Below, piece after piece: positions 56,539 to 64,000 of a stretch of 64,000 nt of DNA. A program made the translations under genes and the position numbers. Where the stretch lies: NCBI RefSeq assembly GCF_904849725.1, contig NC_058519.1, positions 539,098,316-539,162,315 on the forward strand, read 5' to 3'. The notes under the pieces are model-generated. The model was not told the DNA's origin. It ran no database searches and was given only the letters and a program-made list of their open reading frames with translations. Source of the stretch: Hordeum vulgare subsp. vulgare (lineage: Eukaryota; Streptophyta; Magnoliopsida; Poales; Poaceae). Each line of letters starts with the position of its first letter. Within the stretch, counting starts at the first letter, position 1.

Positions 56539-59110
56539 ATGGTGGGAAAGGGTCGAAAGCACTCCGCGGCTCCTTCTTCGTCGACGGGTGATGGGATGGG
56601 TACTTCCATTCGTGCCACGCCTGTTCGGAGACTGTTGCTCTCTACTATGCAAGGAGCGCCCCCCATGAGAGGAGGTCGACCCCCCGCGAAGCCGAGAGGT
56701 ACTAAAGGTACACATTGTATTCATGTTGGTATTTATGTTGTACTCATGTTGTATGCATATTGGTATTTATATACATTTTATTACTCATGTTGGTATTTAT
56801 GTTGTACTAAAGGTACATGTGGCCGCGGGAGAGGTAGGGCGGTGGCTGCCACGCCTTCTGAGGTGGAGGCTACACGGTCTCCACCACCACCCCAAGCTGA
56901 TTCACCTGAGCACAGGACTTCTAGGGTGGATTTTGTCTGACGTGGAAGCTACACGGTCTCCGGTTCACGAGCTTCGGGTCAACGAGCCTCAGGTCGACGA
57001 GCCTTCGACCCACGAGACTCGTGTCCCAGAGGCTTCATTCCAGGCGACTCCGGAGCAAAGCAGGGATGAGGATACGTCCCTAGAGGCCGAGTGGGATACC
57101 TGGGCTGAGCCAAGTGGCCATGCTGGTAGCGACGAGGAGCTGGGTGAGGGGGCTACCGGCTACCAGCGTGGTAGTTCGGGGCTCCCGCTCGTGCCGGCGA
57201 CCCCTGAGCAGAGGTGGTCGATTAGGCCAAATGGGGATAAGTAAGTTAATTTACTCTTATTTAACCTTTTGGCTTCACGTCTTCCCAAATATCTAATGTT
57301 TTGGCTTTAATTTGTGATACGTAGGGGTTGGATTGTTGCCAAGGGTGTCCGCAAGCCCAACAACGTCCTTGGTGTGCTTTGCCGTAAAAACTTCCCAGGG
57401 TTTGTTACATTGCCCGGTTGGGAGCGAGAGGTAGGAATGACCTGGGAGCACAACTTGGGTGCCCCGGCCCCGCCAGAGGTGGAGATCGACGGTGTTTTCT
57501 GCCACACGAGGGCCGACATGGTGATCCGACAGTTCTGGGTAATTTCTCCTTCACACAATTATAAATCAACCATAGCTAGTTATTGTACTAATCGGTGTTG
57601 TCTCGTTTGCAGACCTACTACAGGTGTGAGGAGGGATACGAGGAGGATGCGACAAAGGTTATCGAAACTGAATGTCGCCGCCTACTTCAAAACTTTCGGC
57701 ACGAGGCTCGGGTGCAGGCTGTTCGAGACTACTATGCCATGCGGCGTATTAGGAAGTACAAGGCGAAGTGTCGTGATTCTAAGATGGAGAAGGAGCATTA
57801 CATGAAGGTAATTACATATTATTAAGGCTTTGTAGTTAGTTTCCTTGATTTGGTTATTACGCGCTCAAATTTCTCTTTATTAACTTAGGTGCTCCCGAGA
57901 TGGTGTGTGGATAAGATGGATTGTTGGGAGGCCTTGGTGGATCAGTGGTGCTCCGAAACGTGGGAGGCCAGCCACAACAACGCCAAGGAGAGGCGTGGCA
58001 AAATGGTTGGTGTGCCACACCATCAAGCGAGCGTCAACTTAATCCAATTTGGCGAGAACTGGGTATGTGGTTTGCTTCATGCCTCATGCAATTCATTCTT
58101 AATCTTATCTTGAGCCCTTTACTAATACAATTTCCCTCTCTCTCTCTTAGGCGCGTCAAAATAAGACGGAGGTGCCACAGATGTACGACCTCTATGCGAT
58201 GGCCCATACTGCCTCGTACAAGAAGGTCAAGGAATTCTCTGAGTTTGACCTCGAGCATCCAGAAAACTTCACCAACATCTCCTCCCACCACAAGCTCGTG
58301 AAGTACAAAGATCACGGGAAGGCGAGGAAAGGGGAGGACTTTAACCCGAGCGAGGGGCCTATTGATCCAGAGCTGGTGATGATAGCTGGCAACGGGAGGC
58401 CCCATGGCTCGATCTCCATTGGAGATGGCCTTTTACGTTGTCCTAGCACTCTCCGGCAGATAAAGGCATGCCAAACGAGCTCCTGTCCAGAGATAACACC
58501 TCATCCACGGCCAGTCGAGCTCGCCATCGAGGTTAGTTTAATGGACTCAACTATCTTTCCGCATTATGTTGTGCGTTCGATCCAATATGATTACAATGCT
58601 AACAATGAGTTGTGTTGCAGGCTGCTATTCTGAAAGAGAGAGAGGCAATGCAGGTGGCTATGGCGGAGAAGGATAAGGAGATGAGGGAGCTGGAGGAGAG
58701 GACGAGTGCATTGGTGGAGGCGGAGAGGGCACGGAATGATGCGTCTAACAGGGCCATATACGAGCTCTTCGTGGTAAGTTTCTTCTTCATGTTATTTCAA
58801 ATCTTGCATTTTAATGTCTGTTTCATTAATAAATAAAAGTTTGACTTGTCGAAACCAAATGTACAGTCTATGTGCGAGAAGACCGGCCAAGTCCCTCCGC
58901 CGATGCCAATCATTAACATGGCGGGGACGGTGACTTTCATTTCAGTGCAGTGATCTTAAGAGTGTCCGCATGCTAACGACACATTGCAAACAATGTTTGG
59001 TGCAGAATATCTCCCGAAATGCATCGCACGACCCTTCTACAGTTGAGCCTTCTCTAGGGCAGCCTTCTCGAGGTGAAACAAGCCAGAGCCACCGTGCTTC
59101 ACCGCCGTGA
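56539..59110 (+). pseudogene. TNPA-like (Ptta/En/Spm) gene, mostly intact (CACTA #2)
   Basis: This is the presumed subterminal-repeat-binding partner of TNPD. Start: MVGKGRKHSAAPSSST (56539). Inferred later exons, all with GT-AG borders, are about 57324-57538 (GWIVAKGVRKPNNVLGVL; VFCHTRADMVIRQFW), 57613-57807 (RCEEGYEEDATKVIETECRR), 57889-58062 (WCVDKMDCWEALVDQW), 58151-58531 (YDLYAMAHTASYKKVKEFSE; NGRPHGSI), 58621-58773 (charged, coiled-coil-like), 58867-58929 and 59006-59110 (stop TGA). The three nonsense changes and the frameshift seen in CACTA #1 are absent. The early exons (56539-57241) differ by deletions from CACTA #1, and a TGA at 56938 may be a true break, so I keep it as a probable pseudogene; a functional spliced form is not excluded. 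Confidence 0.8.
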
Positions 59111-59149
59111 TGACGGTAATGGTATGTTATTTCTAGTGGTTTAATAAAA

Positions 59150-61335
59150 GTTACATATACTTAGCTAAGTTCTCTCCTAAATGACATAATAAGGCTTAGG
59201 TAGCTCGAAGATGACCTATTCCCCCTAACTTAGGTATTAAATGGCCTATAATTAGCTTAGCTAGATCCAAAATGGCTTAATAAGCATAGTTTGCTCCCGA
59301 ATGACCTATTTTACCCAAGTTAGCTCCAAAATGGTCTATTTAATAAAAATGACATATACTTAGCTAATTATCCTTGAAATGACATAATTAGCTCCAAAAT
59401 GACATATACTTAGCTAATTATCCTCCAAAATGACACATTTAACCCAAGTGAGCTCTCAAACGACCCATAGTTAGCTAGGCTTCCACCCAAATGACATAAT
59501 TAGCTTAGTTAGCTCCAAAATGACCAATTTAATAAAAAAAATGACCTATAGTTAGCTAAGTTCTCTCCTAAATGACATAATAAGGCTTACGTAGCTCCAA
59601 GATGACATATCCCCCCTAACTTAGGTATTAAATGGCCTATAATTAACTTAGCTAGATCCAAAATGGCTTAAAAAGCATAGTTTGTCGGGAATGACATATT
59701 TTACCCAAGTAGCTCCAAAATGACCTATAGTTAGCTAGACTTCCACCTAAATGATATAATTAGATTAGTTAGCTCCAAAATGGTATATTTAATAAAACAT
59801 GACCTATACTTAGCTAATTATCCTCGAAATGACATAATTAGCTCCAAAAAGGCATTCTTAGCTAATTTAGCCCGAAGAAGGGGACAAGAGGAGAAGAAAG
59901 AGGAAAAATGAAAAGAAGGAAGAAGAAGAAGAAGAGAAGAAGAAGAAGAGAAGAAGAAGGACAAGAAGAAGGAGAAGAAGGAGGAGAAGAAGGAGAAGGA
60001 GCTCCTCCTTCTCCTTCTTCTTCCTCCTTCTTCCTCCTTCTCCTTCTCCTTCTTCTTTTCTTGTTCTTCTCCTCTTCCTTCTCCTTCTCCTCCTCCTCCT
60101 CCTTCTTCTTCTTTTACTTTTTCTTCTCTTCTTGCTTCTTCTCTTTCTCTTCTTCTACGTAGCTTAGACTCATCCAACAAAGACTAAATTGGCTAATTAT
60201 CCTACAAAATGACATAATTAGCTTAGTTAGGTGCAAACATCATAAGAACCTTGCTTAGCTCATTAAAATGACCAAGTTAGCTAAAAAATGAAATAATAAG
60301 CTAAAAATGGCATAAAAACCTTGGTTAGCTCATGAATATTATATACTTAGCTTGGCTTCCACCTAAATGATATAATTAGCCAATTTAGCTCCAATATGGC
60401 TTCATAAGCATAGTTAGCTCCAAAATGACATATTTAACCCAAGTGAGCTCCGAAACGACCTATAGTTAGCTAGGCCTCCACCTAAATGACATAATTAGCT
60501 TAGTTAGCTCCAAAATGACCTATTTAATAAAAAAGGACCTATAGTTAGCTAAGTTCTCTCCTAAATGACATAATAAGGCTTAGGTAGCTCCAAGATGACC
60601 TATTCCCCCTAAGTTAGGTATTAAATGGCCTATAATTAGCTTAGCTAGATCCAAAATGGCTTAAATAGCATAGTTTGCTCCGGAATGACATATTTTACCC
60701 AAGTAGCTCCGAAATGACCTATAGTTAGCTAGGCTTCCACCTAAATGACATAATTAGCTTAGTTAGCTCCAAAATGGTCTATTTAATAACACATGACTTA
60801 TACTTAGCGAATTATCCTTGAAATGACATAATTAGCTCCAAAAAGGCATTCTTAGCTAATTTAGCCCGAAGAAGGGGACAAGAGGAGAAGAAAGAGGAAA
60901 AATGAAAAGAAGGAAGACAAAGAAGAAGAGAAGAAGAAGGACCAGAAGAAGGAGAAGAAGGAGGAGAAGAAGGAGAAGGAGCTCCTCCTTCTCCTTCTTC
61001 TTCCTCCTTCTCCTTCTCCTTCTCCTTCTCCTTCTTCTTTTCTTCTTCTTCTCCTCTACCTTCTCCTTCTCCTCCTCCTCCTCCTTCTTTAACTTCTTCT
61101 TCTCTTTCTCTTCTTCTACGTAGCTTAGACTCATCCAACAAAGACTAAATTGGCTAATTATCCTACAAAATGACATAATTAGCTTAGTTAGGTGAAAACA
61201 TCATAAGAAACTTGGTTAGCTCATTAAAATTACTAATTTACCTAAAAATGAAATAATAAGCTCAAAATGGCATAAGAACCTTGGTTAGCTCATGAATATT
61301 ATATACTTAGCTTGGCTTACACCTAAATGATAAAA
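59150..61335. repeat. CACTA #2 3' repeat array with GA/TC blocks
   Basis: It has the same degenerate TTAGCTCCAAAATGACATA units as CACTA #1, with two purine-to-pyrimidine blocks at about 59875-60160 and 60865-61125. The higher-order period here is about 960 bp. It ends where the next LTR starts. Frames inside are artefacts. Confidence 0.9.
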
Positions 61336-64000
61336 TGTCACGCCCAAGATGTGGCCCTATCCTCAATTTGGCACGAAGGCCTCGTCAGGGATAGAAGCGC
61401 ATCTCGTCGTGTCGCAAGAATGGATATCGTTACAAGTACATGTACTGAAAATAAGAGATATATAAAGAGTTGGCTTACACTCGCCACAAGCTACATCAGA
61501 GTCACATCAGTACATACATAATCATCAAGAGTAAGAGCAGGGTCCGACTACGGACGAAAACAAACGACAAAAGAAGAACGACGTCCATCCTTGCTATCCC
61601 AGGCTGCCTGGCCTGGAACCCATCCTAAATCGATGAAGAAGAAGAAGAAGAAGAAGCAACTCCAAATGATCAATCAACGCGCTCACGTCATGTAACCTTT
61701 ACCTGAACCTGCAACTGGTGTTGTAGTAATCCGTGAGCCACAGGGGACTCAGCAATCTCATTTCCAAAGGTATCAAAACTAGAAAAGCTTAATGGGTGAG
61801 GCATGGTTAAGTGGTGAGGTTGCAGCAGCGACTAAGCATATATTTGGTGGCTAACTTACGAGTACCGGAAATAAGAGGGGGAAGATCTACGCATAGCGGA
61901 CGTGAACTACTGATGATCAAATGAATGATCCTGAACACCTACCTACGTCAAACATAACCCCACCATGTCCTCGATCGGAGAAAGAACTCACGATAGAGAC
62001 AGACACGGTTACGCACAGAGTTGGCATATTTTAATTAAAATTAACTTCAAGTTATCTAGAACCAGTGTTAAACAAAGTTTCCACGTTGCCACATAACCAC
62101 GGGCACAGCTTTCCGAAAGATTTAACCCTGCAGGGGTGCTCCAACTAGTCCATCACAAATTACCACAAGCCGCATAGAAATCCTCAATCACGAAGCTCGC
62201 GATCTCGTCGGATTCCCTAGTGGAAAACCTCAACTCTGAGATTACCCAAAGCATCACCGGAATCCCGATGCACAAGATATCTCGTCAAAGGTAAAACTAA
62301 TCCAGCAAGGCCGCCCGGCGTGTCGACGATCCCGGTAGGAGCCGCGTATCTCGTTCTCAGGACACGACGGATGAAACTAGCTACGGGTGCCAAACCTCGA
62401 GTTTCCCCGTGGTGGCCCCGCAGGCAGACCGTTTGGGACAAACACCATCAGCACTGGCCCCCCCTGTTTATGTAAAATTACTCCTCGGGTTCATGACACC
62501 CTATGCATTTCAATATTAACAAAGTTATTATGTTGGGCAAATGTAGAACCAATGTTGGGCCTTGTCGGACCAGCTTTAATCTAAAACGAATTATCAAGGG
62601 GGTCCCCATAATAACCCCGATCGTGTTAGGAGCGCTCGTTTATGGAACATAACACCGGTAGCCGAAACTACGGGGGCAAAGGTGGAACAAAACACCAGGC
62701 TAGAAAGGCCAAGCCTTCCACCTTTTACCAAGTATATAGGTGCATTAAATTAAATAGCATTAAATATGGTGATATGACAAGTAACCCATGTTTTCACATG
62801 GAAGCAACTGCACCTGCAACTAGCAACGCTAACAACATGGTAAGCAAGCAGTAACATAGCCAATTAGTGGTTTGCTAGGTCGAACAGGTTGAAGGTTATC
62901 ATGGCATTGTTGAGAGGCTGATATTTAACAAGTGGTAGGTAACGAGACATAATCGATAGAAGCGGTAAACTAGCATGGCAATGATAGTAATGGTATCTGG
63001 GGAAATGATCATCTTGCCTGAGATCCCGCTTGGGAGAAGAATGACTCCATGAAGCAGACGAAGCGACGTAGTCGAACGGGTCCTCACATCCGACACGCTT
63101 GTGGAGCTCTATCGAGATGAAGCAAACCGGAAACACAAATCATCACACGGAATTCACCACACGATGCACAACACAAATGATGCATGAGCAGCTGAAAACA
63201 TGCAAGTCACGGCATGACAAATCACACAATCAAACACTACACATTAAGTGAAGTTCAATATGCACGAGTTGCATATTGACGAAACTCCACATACGGATTA
63301 TTTAGTTCTATCTCGATTAGGTACACGATGATATTAAATGTTGTTAAACATGGCAAGAGGTGAAGCGCAAATTAAACTACCAATCTAGACATTTTAAGTG
63401 AGGTCGGAAATGCCATATAGCACCTCCGAGACGACCTCACATGTTAATTTACAATTCTGTCCAGATCTGAACTAATGCATTTAATTGGTTGTTAAACAGC
63501 AAAAAAAATTGGTTCACGTGATTCTACGCGTCATGGCAAGCGATCTACACATAAATAACATCTCCAACGGAGCTACGGATCAAACGTTACAAGCACCGCA
63601 AGATATGATGACATGAATGCAAAATGTGTGCAATAGCGGCTACGAGCACTTCAAAACATCCAACCAGCAAGGGAGAATGAAACTACACGAGATTATAAGC
63701 AAGTTTCATATAGGACACGATCAAATCGGAGCTACGGTTCAACATCTACAAGCAAAACAAGAAAACACTACAATCTGCCAAAATCAGCCACATAGCATTT
63801 TCTACGCCCCACAACTACGGCTACACAACTCCGATATGCACAAGCAAGGCATGGCACGGAAGAGGGCAAGAAGCACTACTACAAACATCTAACAACAACT
63901 AGCGTGGCAGCAAGGAGCACTAGGAAAAGAAGACACAAAATGGCATCCCACACACTATTTCAGACTTGGTGAAAATTACACCTCATGAAAGTGCAGTTTT
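61336..64000. mobile_element. Long LTR of a gypsy-type element, truncated by window end
   Basis: It begins TGTCACGCCCAAGATGTGG inside the CACTA #2 repeat array; the preceding TAAAA (61331-61335) is the likely target duplication. More than 2.6 kb without a gene fits a long LTR. The start TGTCACGCCC and several inner phrases (for example CCCTGCAGGGGTGC near 62128) parallel the gypsy #1 LTR, which suggests a related family and probably the same minus orientation. (GAA)7 lies at about 61637-61656. No PBS or coding domain is in view. Confidence 0.7.

Larger units (their letters stand above)
42445..61335 (+). mobile_element. CACTA transposon #2 (right end not seen)
   Basis: The left end is CACTACTGGAATTCAG, very close to that of CACTA #1, with AAT (42442-42444) as the expected target duplication. 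Contents in order are subterminal repeats, GC-rich DNA, a MITE, an NPF gene fragment, a minisatellite, a fold-back, TNPD (split by a gypsy element), TNPA-like and the 3' repeat array. The array is cut at 61335/61336 by another LTR element, so the CACTA right end must lie beyond the window. The coding regions are closely similar to CACTA #1. Confidence 0.92.

Overview
The window looks like intergenic DNA from a large grass genome, most probably Triticeae (wheat, Aegilops, barley or rye). The reasons are a BARE1/WIS/Angela-type copia LTR, Stowaway MITEs, long-LTR gypsy elements nested in one another, and two related CACTA (En/Spm) transposons with TTTGCCGTC-type subterminal repeats. I see no intact host gene, rRNA, tRNA or CRISPR array. 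Almost every base belongs to a transposable element, and nearly all coding sequence is broken.

Layout. 1-1368 and 36443-36510 are two pieces of one LTR, split by CACTA element #1 (1369-36442, target duplication AAA). CACTA #1 is itself split twice: by a minus-strand long-LTR gypsy element (1535-14726) and by a plus-strand Angela-like copia element (16755-25373). What remains of CACTA #1 is a 5' region with subterminal repeats, GC-rich sequence, a Myb/SANT-like gene fragment, a minisatellite and a fold-back; a TNPD/Tnp2-type transposase pseudogene (25527-29181); a TNPA-like (Ptta/En/Spm) pseudogene (29365-31919); a 3.6-kb array of degenerate repeats with purine/pyrimidine blocks; and the right subterminal repeats. 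36511-37609 is an old tandem duplication around a (CT)n(CA)n microsatellite, and 37610-39302 is AT-rich and unassigned. 39303-42444 is the 3' half of a minus-strand copia element, cut in its integrase by CACTA #2 (42445 to at least 61335). CACTA #2 belongs to the same family as #1. It carries a fragment of an NPF (NRT1/PTR) transporter gene, two Stowaway-type MITE sequences, the same fold-back (uninterrupted here), TNPD split by an Athila/Sabrina-like non-autonomous gypsy element (46163-53159), a better preserved TNPA-like gene, and the same 3' repeat array. A further long LTR starts at 61336 and runs off the window.

How the parts work together. In an active CACTA element TNPD is the catalytic transposase and TNPA the DNA-binding partner for subterminal repeats. 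Both CACTA copies here are coding-defective but keep recognisable ends, so they could only move if an active relative supplied the proteins. The two copies serve as mutual references: each shows the empty site of the insertion in the other.

The most interesting signals are a roughly 215-bp near-perfect fold-back just upstream of TNPD in both CACTA copies, which is a candidate small-RNA hairpin; two different host gene fragments, each lying directly against the same minisatellite; the mirror-arranged GA/TC blocks near the CACTA 3' end; and an Angela-like element with almost identical LTRs around a badly decayed interior.
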